Assembly: GCA_026389585.1 (NCBI GenBank)
Contig: JAPLHP010000074.1
Span: forward strand, 1 to 46,031
Length of the DNA: 46,031 bases
Origin: Chloroflexota bacterium
GTDB taxonomy: Bacteria; Chloroflexota; Dehalococcoidia; UBA2247; RBG-13-53-26
Direction of reading: 5' to 3'
Part shown: positions 1 through 7,442 of the stretch, one piece after another
Position numbering within the stretch: position 1 is the first letter of the stretch
Layout: every line of letters starts with the position of its first letter
The notes under the pieces: model-generated
The model's input: the letters and a program-made list of their open reading frames with translations, nothing else
Databases searched by the model: none
Told to the model about the DNA's origin: nothing
Position numbers and translations under genes: made by a program

Positions 1-125
1 TCCAGGCAGACCTTGACCTCCGCCCGGTACCCCGCGTCCATGTCTATCCTCTCCTGCCCCCGGTAGAGTCCCTTCACCGCCTTGATAACTACATTCTTCT
101 TTAATTCTTTGATCGCAGCGTCCAT
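1..125 (-). CDS. Unidentified protein, N-terminal 41 residues only
   Basis: The open frame runs off the left edge. It starts with ATG at 125-123, preceded by a strong AGGAGG ribosome binding site 9 bases upstream. The visible residues begin MDAAIKELKKNVVIKAVKG and are charged and soluble, with no signal peptide or membrane segment. I do not recognise the family. The start lies only 23 bases after the PerR stop on the same strand, so the two genes are probably co-transcribed and this protein may belong to the PerR-linked peroxide or metal response. That functional link is inference from position only. Confidence 0.6.
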   Translation of the reverse strand, partial: MDAAIKELKKNVVIKAVKGLYRGQERIDMDAGYRAEVKVCL

Positions 126-148
126 TTGGTTCAACCTCCTATATAGCA

Positions 149-529
149 CTATCTCCCCTGGCAATCACTACAAAGGCCGCAAAACTCCAGCCGATGATAT
201 ACCACATTGAACCCCGTCTTACGGGCCACCCTCTCGTCAATAGCCTTATCAATCGGTTCCTCAACATCAAAAACGCGACCACATTGATCACACCTGAAAT
301 GATAATGATTTTCAGCATTGCCATCGAACCTTGCTAACGCACCTGCAAAATCCAGTTCCAGTATCTGTCCCTCATCTTTCATAAGCTTAAGGTTACGATA
401 TACTGTCCCCAGGCTTATATTAGGGATATCCTTCTTCACCTGGGCATAAACCCAATCAGCAGTGGGGTGAGACTTTGTCCCTTTCAGCACCCGCATTATC
501 GCTTCCCTCTGTTTGGATTTTCGGTTCAT
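149..529 (-). CDS. perR: Fur family repressor, PerR-like
   Basis: This is a 126-residue Fur-family metalloregulator. An N-terminal winged helix (residues about 1-80, with SHPTADWVYAQV and ISLGTVYRNL, the DNA recognition helix) is followed by a dimerisation domain with HYHFRC, CDQCG and CGLCSDC. The two CxxC pairs are the structural zinc site typical of PerR and Fur, and the HYHF segment carries regulatory metal ligands. I chose the ATG at 529 because Fur homology starts at MNRKSKQREAIM. An upstream in-frame start at 604 would put coding sequence across a good promoter. Known PerR proteins sense peroxide by metal-catalysed histidine oxidation. PerR rather than Fur or Zur is an inference from length and motif spacing. 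A short dyad near its own start suggests autoregulation. Confidence 0.88.
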   Translation of the reverse strand: MNRKSKQREAIMRVLKGTKSHPTADWVYAQVKKDIPNISLGTVYRNLKLMKDEGQILELDFAGALARFDGNAENHYHFRCDQCGRVFDVEEPIDKAIDERVARKTGFNVVYHRLEFCGLCSDCQGR

Positions 530-563
530 TAAATATAACCCGCCAAGTATCTCTTTAATAATA

Positions 564-604
564 GTAACTGTTATCAGGATATACTTATCCCAAAATCTTG
601 TCAA
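564..604 (-). promoter_or_regulatory. perR promoter with possible PerR/Fur operator
   Basis: Read on the minus strand there is a perfect TTGACA -35 box (604-599), a 17-base spacer and TATCCT as -10 (581-576). Just downstream lies the AT-rich dyad TAACAGTTA (about 573-565) within a TGATAACAGTTACTATTA stretch, which resembles half-sites of PerR/Fur boxes. A repressor bound there would block the predicted start site, consistent with autoregulation. The promoter boxes are read directly; the operator role is inferred. Confidence 0.6.
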
Positions 605-808
605 GCCTCAAAGTTCTCACTGAATGTTAACCCGCAGGCAGGCCGGGGTCTATGATCTAAGTCACATTAGCACGTAGTTAGCATATATACTTGAATAGGG
701 CTGCAGGTACTGACAACATTGTGGACTTAGGAGACAGCTTCCGGGGACCTGGCACTCACGGAACTTGGCGAGCCCGTAGCCTGTAGAGACTCTGTCCGCT
801 GTCCGAAA

Positions 809-883
809 CTAGTGCTTAGTTGCAGAAAAATGGTGACTGTCAGGTCCCCGACCTGACGGCTAGTGCCCAGTTGCGAAAATAGG
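809..883. repeat. Imperfect direct repeat flanking a hairpin
   Basis: CTAGTGCTTAGTTGCAGAAA at 809 recurs imperfectly as CTAGTGCCCAGTTGCGAAAA at 860. Between the copies is a perfect 8-base-pair hairpin, GTCAGGTC (839-846), loop CCC, GACCTGAC (850-857). The arrangement could be a small mobile repeat unit or its footprint. Confidence 0.5.
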
Positions 884-904
884 CGTCATTCGCTTTGTGA
901 GGGG

Positions 905-1045
905 AGACCGTTCGCCTTCGCTCAGGGTGACAAACCGCATAAATGTCATGGTGACATGTCTCCCACTGTGTCAGGTCATCCTTCTGCGGAAGGACGACAG
1001 CCACCGCTCTTAGGTGTCATTCTGAGCGCAGCGAAGAATCTCGAT
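905..1045. repeat. REP-like inverted repeat pair
   Basis: The arm TTCGCCTTCGCTCAGGGTGA near 910-930 is mirrored by TCATTCTGAGCGCAGCGAAG near 1018-1037. The reverse complement of the second shares TTCGC, GCTCAG and TGACA blocks with the first. Such elements are familiar dispersed repeats that give spurious peptides such as FAFAQGD and VILSAAKNL when translated. The pair spans about 130 bases and could form a large stem or be two independent insertions. Confidence 0.55.
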
Positions 1046-1072
1046 TGTTACGCTGACTTGTGCCACCAGGCA

Positions 1073-1252
1073 CTAGTTAAGCGAGAAGGCATAGGAAGTC
1101 ACCTGGTACAGATACGTTTTCTTGAGTAAGCCCTGGACTTCCTGTTTTCCCACACCTATGTCTTTATGCAGATGATCGGTGAAGATGTGAAGAAATACCT
1201 CAAGAGTAGTCTCGGAACTAATACCACAATGATTACAGCAGTAGATCGGCAT
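1073..1252 (-). CDS. Small protein with a C2H2 zinc-finger pattern
   Basis: A 59-residue reading frame shows YCCNHCG followed by 12 residues and then H-x4-H, i.e. C-x2-C-x12-H-x4-H, which is the classical C2H2 finger spacing. An AAGGAG ribosome binding site lies 4 bases before the ATG at 1252 and 1 base before the ATG at 1255, so the first or second of two adjacent ATGs could be used; I took 1252. Nothing downstream of the finger is recognisable. Bacterial single C2H2 fingers occur (Ros/MucR type), but this is not obviously one of them. The frame overlaps a spurious plus-strand frame. It may be a real small DNA- or protein-binding protein, or chance. Confidence 0.4.
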   Translation of the reverse strand: MPIYCCNHCGISSETTLEVFLHIFTDHLHKDIGVGKQEVQGLLKKTYLYQVTSYAFSLN

Positions 1253-1538
1253 CATTCTCCTTATCAAGCTTCATTAGCGTACTACACGCTCTTGTTTATT
1301 TCCCGTATTCCCCTTTTCTGCCATTCTTCCAGTTCTATGATATGACCGCTGTGACTGCTTAGGAAGTGTTTGCGTTCTAGAACAGAGTTCTACCCCGTGC
1401 GCTCAGTCGTGACCAACGAACAACTCCGCCACTCCCCCAAAAGCAAAAAACTGCTCGCTTCAGCCTCAGGACTATGCCAATTGACCTGTGCACTAAGCAG
1501 ATGCTAGCATTGCCTTTACCTTGTTGAAGGAGGATGTC
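1253..1538. other. Intergenic region, no gene seen
   Basis: This lies between the divergent small zinc-finger frame and the crotonase at 1539. Short frames on both strands lack ribosome binding sites and recognisable sequence. It must contain the crotonase promoter, but I see no clear -35/-10 pair. Confidence 0.4.
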
Positions 1539-2366
1539 ATGGAATATAAAACCCTGCAATTCGAGTGTCGCGATCATATCGGTTGGCTCACTCTCAATCG
1601 ACCCCAGCGTCTCAATGCACTGTCAATCGAAATGGTCCAGGAACTGAGGCACTTCTTTGGCAGTCTGGATGAGCACCTGGAGGCCCGTGTGGTTGTGGTG
1701 CGGGGTGCAGGACGGGCCTTTTGCGCCGGGTTCGACGTCAAGGAACTGGCCGAGAGCACGGGCAAAGGGGCCCAGGATGGGAAAGGGCCTCCTGGCCTGG
1801 CCACCCATGGCCACATTCTGCAAAGATCCGTCAGTGAAATAGTCATTCAGATGCGCCGTGCGCCCCAGCCGCTCATAGGCGCAATCCGCGGCCCAGCCGC
1901 TGGAGGCGGCTTCAGCCTCACCATGGCCTGCGACATCCGCTTAGCCGGCCAATCAGCCCGCTTCAACGCCAATAACATCCGCATTGGATACTCCGGTGGT
2001 GACCTGGGCTCCACATATTTCCTGCCTCGCCTCATTGGCCTGTCGCGAGCGGCCGAATATCTCTATACCGGCCGCATGATGGATGCTGCCACTGCCGAGC
2101 GAATAGGCTTCGTATCCCGAGTGGTGGCCGACGAACAACTGGACCAGACCGCCGAGGAACTGGCCAGGGAGATGCTCAATGCCACTCCCTTCGCTCTAAG
2201 ACTGACAAAGGAATTACTTAACATCAATATCGATGCTTCAAGCCTGGCCGCAGCCACAGAGTTGGAAGGTCGCAGCAATCTGCTCTGCGGTTTTACCGAG
2301 GATGCTCAGGAGGCAACAAAGGCCGTCTTTTTTGAAAAGCGCCCGCCCATCTACCGTGACGCCTAG
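1539..2366 (+). CDS. Crotonase superfamily protein (enoyl-CoA hydratase/isomerase-like)
   Basis: This is a 275-residue crotonase fold. The start is the ATG at 1539, 5 bases after a strong AAGGAGG; an upstream in-frame TTG at 1521 overlaps that site. The first oxyanion-hole segment is AGRAFCAGFDVKEL (about 57-70) and the second is RGPAAGGGFSLTMACD (118-132), which bind the CoA thioester. The two catalytic glutamates of classical enoyl-CoA hydratase align with Ser126 and about Asn146, so simple hydration of a 2-enoyl-CoA is doubtful. Crotonases lacking these residues act as isomerases, hydrolases, dehalogenases or other acyl-CoA enzymes. It stands alone between divergent and convergent neighbours. 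Family assignment is firm; the substrate is unknown. Confidence 0.85.
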   Translation: MEYKTLQFECRDHIGWLTLNRPQRLNALSIEMVQELRHFFGSLDEHLEARVVVVRGAGRAFCAGFDVKELAESTGKGAQDGKGPPGLATHGHILQRSVSEIVIQMRRAPQPLIGAIRGPAAGGGFSLTMACDIRLAGQSARFNANNIRIGYSGGDLGSTYFLPRLIGLSRAAEYLYTGRMMDAATAERIGFVSRVVADEQLDQTAEELAREMLNATPFALRLTKELLNINIDASSLAAATELEGRSNLLCGFTEDAQEATKAVFFEKRPPIYRDA

Positions 2367-2435
2367 CGCCTGAGCGCATCTCTAGGAGAGTCAAGGGAAA
2401 ACTGGCGTCAGTCTCAACATGGGCAGAGTCCGCCG

Positions 2436-2909
2436 TTATTCTTCTTTAGAACCTGCTTTGTGCACCGGAAAGCCTTTAACAAAATCCACCAGTTCTCCCT
2501 GCTCAAATCCAAGTGACAGAAGCATCTTCTTGAGGCGCTCGTCACTCTGTCGAACCATGAGCCGCGCTTTGATTCCCCTTTTGTGGCACGCTTCGGTGAA
2601 GGACTTCGCCAGCATCTTGCCTATACCCTTCCCCTGATAACCCGGATCGACGCCGATGATATTAATCCACCCGCTCAGGGGCAGCGAATATTCAGCTCCC
2701 ATGACAACACCTAATATGAAGCCGACCACCCGGCCCTCTACCTCAGCCACAAAGGACAGAGGAGGATAGTAGGTCTTAAAGTGACTGCTGACTTTTTGTG
2801 GCCAGCTAGACATCCTGTCCTTACCGGTGATCTTCTTGTCTATCTCGATCATAGCCGCCATATCTATATCTGTCATCTCGCGAATCCTTAATCCCTGAAT
2901 CGGCTCCAT
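2436..2909 (-). CDS. GNAT family N-acetyltransferase
   Basis: This 157-residue single-domain GNAT protein transfers an acetyl group from acetyl-CoA to an amine. The acetyl-CoA pyrophosphate-binding motif A is clear: IIGVDPGYQGKGIGKML (85-100, core Q92-G-K-G-I-G). It follows a beta strand (SFVAEVEGRVVGFILG), and the C-terminal LLSLGFEQG is the usual motif B region. The layout resembles RimI-type protein or small-molecule acetylases, but the acceptor cannot be told. It ends convergent with the upstream crotonase and is probably monocistronic. Confidence 0.87.
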   Translation of the reverse strand: MEPIQGLRIREMTDIDMAAMIEIDKKITGKDRMSSWPQKVSSHFKTYYPPLSFVAEVEGRVVGFILGVVMGAEYSLPLSGWINIIGVDPGYQGKGIGKMLAKSFTEACHKRGIKARLMVRQSDERLKKMLLSLGFEQGELVDFVKGFPVHKAGSKEE

Positions 2910-3045
2910 TTGTCACTCTCCAATTAACTTTGTCAATATCATATCATACAAGAGCCTTCTTGGGGGATAGTTGCTTTCCGGGCGATCCTGGTGACGGCAT
3001 CGGTTGAAGATGATCTGATCAAGTATTGGAAATGGGAAGCGCCTG

Positions 3046-3954
3046 ATGAAAGCAGTCATTGAGGTTGAACACCTCAGGAAGACCTACGGGCCAATTATTG
3101 CGGTAGATGATATCTCATTCAATGTGATTGAAGGGGAAATCTTCGGTCTCCTCGGCCCAAACGGCGCAGGGAAGACCACAACTGTGGAATGCCTCCAGGG
3201 TATGCGGCGGGCCGACGCAGGCCACCTCCGGGTGCTCGGGCTTGATTCACAGTCAGAAGCACAAGCCCTGCGGCAGCGGATCGGCTCTCAACTCCAGGAG
3301 TCAGCACTCCCTGACCGTATAAAAGTCTGGGAGGCGCTTGACCTTTTTGCCTCCTTCACCCCTGGCAGATCAACATGGCCCACTCTCATGGAACAATGGG
3401 GACTGGCGGATAAACGCAACGCCTCATTCTCCAGCCTGTCTGGAGGTCAGCGCCAGCGACTTTTTATTGCCCTTGCCCTGGTGAATAATCCCGAGGTTGT
3501 GTTCCTCGACGAGATGACTGCCGGACTGGACCCAGCCGCCCGCCGGGTAGCCTGGGACCTTATTCGCGCCATCCGTGATCGGGGTACCACTGTTGTCCTG
3601 GTCACCCACTTCATGGATGAGGCAGAACGGCTCTGCGACCGATTGGCGGTTGTAGATCACGGGCGGATCGCTGCCCTCGATACACCCCAGGGACTTATCG
3701 CCACCTACGCCAGCCAGGTACGAGTCATATTCAGTACCGACCATGCCGATCTATCCTGGCTGGAGCAGATACCCCAGGTACGTAAAGTGACCCGACATGG
3801 ACCACGGGTTGAAGTCGAAGGCAGTGGCCCGGTACTGGCCCTGGTGGCCACTTCGCTCGTTGAACATGGCATCGTACCAACCGACCTCCGGATCGAACAG
3901 CCCACGCTGGAGGATGTATTCCTGAATATTACGGGGCAAGCCATCAAAAGCTGA
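3046..3954 (+). CDS. ABC-2 type exporter, ATP-binding subunit
   Basis: This 302-residue ATPase powers an exporter of the DrrA/CcmA type. Visible motifs are Walker A GPNGAGKTT (37-45), signature LSGGQRQRL (131-139), Walker B VVFLDE (151-156) with D-loop AGLDP, and the H-loop THFMDEAE (His188). The last ~80 residues form the regulatory extension common to DrrA-like proteins. The stop is followed after only a few bases by the permease, so the two form one transporter. Family members export drugs, lipids or polysaccharides; the substrate here is unknown. A weak GGAAG lies before the ATG at 3046. Confidence 0.93.
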   Translation: MKAVIEVEHLRKTYGPIIAVDDISFNVIEGEIFGLLGPNGAGKTTTVECLQGMRRADAGHLRVLGLDSQSEAQALRQRIGSQLQESALPDRIKVWEALDLFASFTPGRSTWPTLMEQWGLADKRNASFSSLSGGQRQRLFIALALVNNPEVVFLDEMTAGLDPAARRVAWDLIRAIRDRGTTVVLVTHFMDEAERLCDRLAVVDHGRIAALDTPQGLIATYASQVRVIFSTDHADLSWLEQIPQVRKVTRHGPRVEVEGSGPVLALVATSLVEHGIVPTDLRIEQPTLEDVFLNITGQAIKS

Positions 3955-3963
3955 GGCAAACCT

Positions 3964-4710
3964 GTGCGCATGCTGTTGAGACTAACCTGGGTGGAGATCA
4001 AGCTTTTCGTGCGTGAACCCATCACTATGGTCTTCACCTTCATCCTCCCACTCGTCTTTCTCTTCGTTTTGGGCGGAATTTTCACAAACACTCCGGATTT
4101 AGAGGGTACCGCATGGCGAGGCGTCAGACCCATGGACTTCTACACGCCGGCCTACATTGGTCTGGTCATCGCCTCCATCGGTGTTATTGGACTGCCGGTG
4201 CATCTCACCGGCTACCGTGAGCGGGGAGTGCTGCGCCGGCTCCGCGCTTCCCCCATCCCCCTCTGGAGCATCTTCGGCTCCCAGATGATCGTCAGCTTTA
4301 TGATCGCCATACTTGGCGGTGTCCTTCTCACCATTGTGGCATTGCTCGTTTATGATGTCAGACTTCCAGAGTCACCTGCTCTTGTTATCGCGGCTTTCGT
4401 CCCCAGTATCCTGATGTTTTCCGCTCTGGGTATCCTGCTGGGGGCTATACTGCCAACCACACGGGCAGCACAAGGGCTGGGCCTGATTCTGTTCATTGTG
4501 ATGATGCTTCTTTCAGGGTGCGGGCCGCCTCCAGAGATGATGACCAAAGCCATGCAGTGGGTCGGAGATGCCACACCACTACGCTATGTCGTCGGGCTCC
4601 TACAAGATCCCTGGCTTGGCTTCGGCTGGAATATGCCTTACTTCCTGATTGTTACTGGTATTATGGTAGTGGCGTCATTGCTCTCAGTCCGCTTCTTCCG
4701 CTGGGAGTAA
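3964..4710 (+). CDS. ABC-2 type exporter, permease subunit
   Basis: This 248-residue integral membrane protein has about six hydrophobic segments (e.g. MVFTFILPLVFLFVLGGIF near 20-40, then segments near 60-80, 105-130, 140-160, 170-190 and 220-240). It contains the ABC-2 signature region with RERGVLRRLRASPI, the cytoplasmic coupling helix that contacts the ATPase. The start is GTG at 3964, with an ATG two codons later at 3970 as an alternative. It pairs with the ATPase 9 bases upstream. The phosphofructokinase starts 19 bases after its stop, so the three genes may share a transcript. Confidence 0.9.
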   Translation: MRMLLRLTWVEIKLFVREPITMVFTFILPLVFLFVLGGIFTNTPDLEGTAWRGVRPMDFYTPAYIGLVIASIGVIGLPVHLTGYRERGVLRRLRASPIPLWSIFGSQMIVSFMIAILGGVLLTIVALLVYDVRLPESPALVIAAFVPSILMFSALGILLGAILPTTRAAQGLGLILFIVMMLLSGCGPPPEMMTKAMQWVGDATPLRYVVGLLQDPWLGFGWNMPYFLIVTGIMVVASLLSVRFFRWE

Positions 4711-4729
4711 GAAGAATGGAGGCCCGCTT

Positions 4730-5821
4730 ATGGGAAAGGTAAAAAGGATTGCTATTCTTACAGGAGGAGGGGACTGCCCGGGCATAAATGCCGTCATCCG
4801 GGCCACTACCAAGAAAGCCATCCTCGAATATGGTATAGAGGTCATTGGCATCAAAGACGGCTACGAAGGGATAATAAACAATCAATATAGAAAACTGGAC
4901 TATGACGATGTCTCAGGAATACTTACGTCAGGTGGAACAATACTTGGTACCTCGAATACAGCCAATCCCTATAGATATCCTGTAATAAAGGGCAATCAAT
5001 TGACCTTCGAGAATATGTCGGAAACCACCCTCAAGAACGTGGAGAAGCTCAATATCGATTGCCTCGTATGCATCGGAGGGGACGGCACATTAGACATAGC
5101 GCATAGACTCTCGAGAGACGGAATCCCTATCGTCGGGATACCCAAGACAATTGATAACGATCTAAGAGGCACCGACATTGCCTTCGGCTTTGATTCCGCC
5201 GTGTACATTGCCACAGAGGGCATTGACAGAGTCCATACCACTGCACAATCGCACCACCGGGTTATGATCGTCGAAGTCATGGGGCGCAATGCCGGATGGA
5301 TCGCCCTCCATTCAGGCATAGCGGGAGGAGGAGATATCATACTGCTTCCAGAAATTCCCTATGATATTGACGTCGTAGCCGAGAAGGTAAAGGAAAGAAG
5401 CAAGAGAGGGAAGCGATTCAGCATAGCGGTAGTTGCCGAAGGAGCCAAACCGAAAGGCGGAGATATAGTCATACAGAGAATAGTGAAAGAAAGCTCAGAC
5501 CCGATCCGCCTCGGTGGCATAGGTTTCGTTCTCGGGGCCCAGATTGAGGGGAGAACAGGGATTGAGACTCGCACCGTGGTGATGGGGCATCTCCTGAGGG
5601 GAGGCTCTCCAACACCCTTCGATAGAGTATTGGCAACAAGGCTGGGCACCAAAGCAGTCGACATGATAAAGAATAAGCAATTCGGGTATATGGTCGGAGT
5701 CAAAGGTAACTCTCTCGTCAAAGTTCCCCTGGAGGACGTAGCCACGGGGCCAAGAACAGTTCCATTGGATGACCCGCTCATACAGGCTGCCCGTGCCGTG
5801 GGTACCTGCTTTGGCAACTGA
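4730..5821 (+). CDS. pfkA: 6-phosphofructokinase, group III-like
   Basis: This 363-residue enzyme phosphorylates fructose 6-phosphate to the 1,6-bisphosphate in glycolysis. The phosphate-donor loop GGGDCPGINAVIR (12-24), IGGDGTLD (115-122), PKTIDND (138-144, catalytic Asp142) and MGRNAGW are all visible. The donor-specificity positions are mixed: Gly119 in GGDGT as in ATP enzymes, but Lys139 in PKTIDND as in PPi enzymes. That combination is typical of group III enzymes, some of which use pyrophosphate, so donor choice is uncertain. The length is slightly above the 320 of E. coli PfkA and close to group III members. It lies 19 bases downstream of the ABC permease. Confidence 0.93.
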   Translation: MGKVKRIAILTGGGDCPGINAVIRATTKKAILEYGIEVIGIKDGYEGIINNQYRKLDYDDVSGILTSGGTILGTSNTANPYRYPVIKGNQLTFENMSETTLKNVEKLNIDCLVCIGGDGTLDIAHRLSRDGIPIVGIPKTIDNDLRGTDIAFGFDSAVYIATEGIDRVHTTAQSHHRVMIVEVMGRNAGWIALHSGIAGGGDIILLPEIPYDIDVVAEKVKERSKRGKRFSIAVVAEGAKPKGGDIVIQRIVKESSDPIRLGGIGFVLGAQIEGRTGIETRTVVMGHLLRGGSPTPFDRVLATRLGTKAVDMIKNKQFGYMVGVKGNSLVKVPLEDVATGPRTVPLDDPLIQAARAVGTCFGN

Positions 5822-5872
5822 TGATCTTCCCATTGTTGCGCCTGAAAAATATGTAGTTTAAGCAGCCAGTAG

Positions 5873-5894
5873 GGACAGACCTTCAGGTCTGTCC
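5873..5894. terminator. Hairpin between convergent genes
   Basis: GGACAGACC (5873-5881), loop TTCA, GGTCTGTCC (5886-5894) form a perfect 9-base-pair stem between the ends of pfkA and the convergent radical SAM gene. There is no T-run, so it is either a weak bidirectional terminator or a small dispersed repeat. Confidence 0.45.
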
Positions 5895-5935
5895 GAGGTC
5901 TGAAACCAGGGGCAATGGAGGCAAGTGGCCGAGCC

Positions 5936-7240
5936 TCATTTGTTTCGCAATATCGACCTTCTCCAATGAAATCTCTCGACTGTGAACCCTTCCGGAGCAC
6001 AAGGAGATAAGGTGGGATTTTGAAACAGAGGCTCTCCTTCTATAGGATAGGGCGAGGCTTTTCGGGCCGTCTCCCATATTCTCGTTCCAGGGACGGGTGA
6101 GAACTCAGACAGGTAAGGCCTGGCTCCAGCTTCCTTAACCTTTCTCATGGACTCTTCAACTTCTTCCCTGGTCTGTCCAGGAAGCCCTGAAAGCAAATAG
6201 ACACCTATTTCAGAACTCCGAAAACCGGCATTCCCCAGAGCTGAAATGGCCTGTAAAAGTTCTTCATAAGATGTCTTACGGTCTATCACCCGCTCGCTAA
6301 CTGATTCGACAGTTTCCAGCCCTAACCTTATTGTCTTGAACCCGGAATTCTTAAGCACCTTAGCTACCTCTGAAGTAATCCCCCTTGTATGGAGCCCATT
6401 GGGAACATGGAATTGAATATCCAGGCCACTCTGGCCAATCTTTTCCATAAGAGGGATAAAATGAGACTGGGTACAGACAAGCAGTGCATCATCATAGAAA
6501 GCTATATCTTTCAGGCCCATGGTCCTGTGCATCCAAAGGAGTTCCTCAAAGCAACCTCCATAGCTCTTCTGTCTGAAACAAGGGCTAAGTACACTGGAAG
6601 CGCAGTAGCTACAATCAAAAGGGCAGCCTTCAGATGTTGCGAGGATGCCATATCCGGGATTGGCTGCCAGATCAATAGCAGGGTGGCAATCCATTACAGG
6701 ATCTTCGCTTTCCTGGACAACTATGGGTACGTAGCGAGCTACCAGTTGAAAGAAATCCCTCCCGACCTTCCCCCGATAAACATGATCAGCACCAGAAAAC
6801 CTCCTTGCATGATCGTGGCATAAGGTAGCATAGATTCCCCCGAGAATAATCGGCGTATCCGGAAGGTGCTCACGCACAATTTCGATGACGCGGAATGCCC
6901 CAGGGTACCAATAGGTCATAATCGCAGTAACAAGAACCACATCCGGTTTGGGAGAAGATCCTAGATCTTGCAGAAAAGCCTGCTCAGAGATTCCATAACG
7001 GCTGTACCTTCTCGGTATACCCTTAAGAGCCTCCGGCTTCGGGATCTCCTGCTTTGCAAAGTGACCTGTTCCATACTTCTTTCCCTTGCTTATGTCCAGG
7101 CAGTCAATGAGAGTTACCTCTACCCCTTTCTCCCTTAGACTTCCGGCGATATACAGAAGTCCCAGCGGTTTGGCCCAAAAATCGAAGGCCGCAAAATCAT
7201 ATATCCACGGATTGATGAGTAACATTCGAGGTACTGCCAC
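5936..7240 (-). CDS. B12-binding domain / radical SAM protein
   Basis: This 434-residue protein has an N-terminal cobalamin-binding Rossmann-like domain (about 1-170; LLYIAGSLREKGVEVTLID, ILGGIYATLCHDHA) and a radical SAM core with SEGCPFDCSYCAS, the CxxxCxxC at Cys206, Cys210 and Cys213 that holds the [4Fe-4S] cluster. GLETV and the later GLPGQTREEVEES are typical core strands. B12-dependent radical SAM enzymes often methylate unactivated carbons or act in lipid and cofactor synthesis; the substrate is unknown. The start is GTG at 7240 after an AAAGG about 9 bases upstream; ATG at 7225 is a possible alternative. It is convergent with pfkA. Confidence 0.88.
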   Translation of the reverse strand: MAVPRMLLINPWIYDFAAFDFWAKPLGLLYIAGSLREKGVEVTLIDCLDISKGKKYGTGHFAKQEIPKPEALKGIPRRYSRYGISEQAFLQDLGSSPKPDVVLVTAIMTYWYPGAFRVIEIVREHLPDTPIILGGIYATLCHDHARRFSGADHVYRGKVGRDFFQLVARYVPIVVQESEDPVMDCHPAIDLAANPGYGILATSEGCPFDCSYCASSVLSPCFRQKSYGGCFEELLWMHRTMGLKDIAFYDDALLVCTQSHFIPLMEKIGQSGLDIQFHVPNGLHTRGITSEVAKVLKNSGFKTIRLGLETVESVSERVIDRKTSYEELLQAISALGNAGFRSSEIGVYLLSGLPGQTREEVEESMRKVKEAGARPYLSEFSPVPGTRIWETARKASPYPIEGEPLFQNPTLSPCAPEGFTVERFHWRRSILRNK

Positions 7241-7442
7241 TGTTCGGCTACCTTTCCTTGCTCCCCATACTTTGGGAGGGCATTACAGTTGAATTTTATC
7301 ATGTCCCACTGAACAACGAGGTGGGCCATTTGAGGGGGGGCATGAGCGCCATCTTGACAAGAAGCATGCCAGGGAGCAGTATTTCGGGGGGGAATTCGCA
7401 TGAAAATCATCAAGGGTGCTGTCCGACAGCAAGCCATCATAC

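Larger units (their letters stand above)
605..1072. other. Non-coding repeat-rich spacer
   Basis: I see no convincing gene here. The stretch carries a duplicated 24-base segment (809-833 and 860-883), a GTCAGGTC/GACCTGAC hairpin (839-857) and a pair of inverted REP-like arms (905-1045). A plus-strand open frame across 863-1129 translates the REP arms and is judged spurious. Confidence 0.55.

Noticed and set aside
863-1129. 88-residue plus-strand open frame
   Set aside because: Its FAFAQGD and VILSAAKNL stretches are translations of a well-known dispersed repeat and it has no ribosome binding site.
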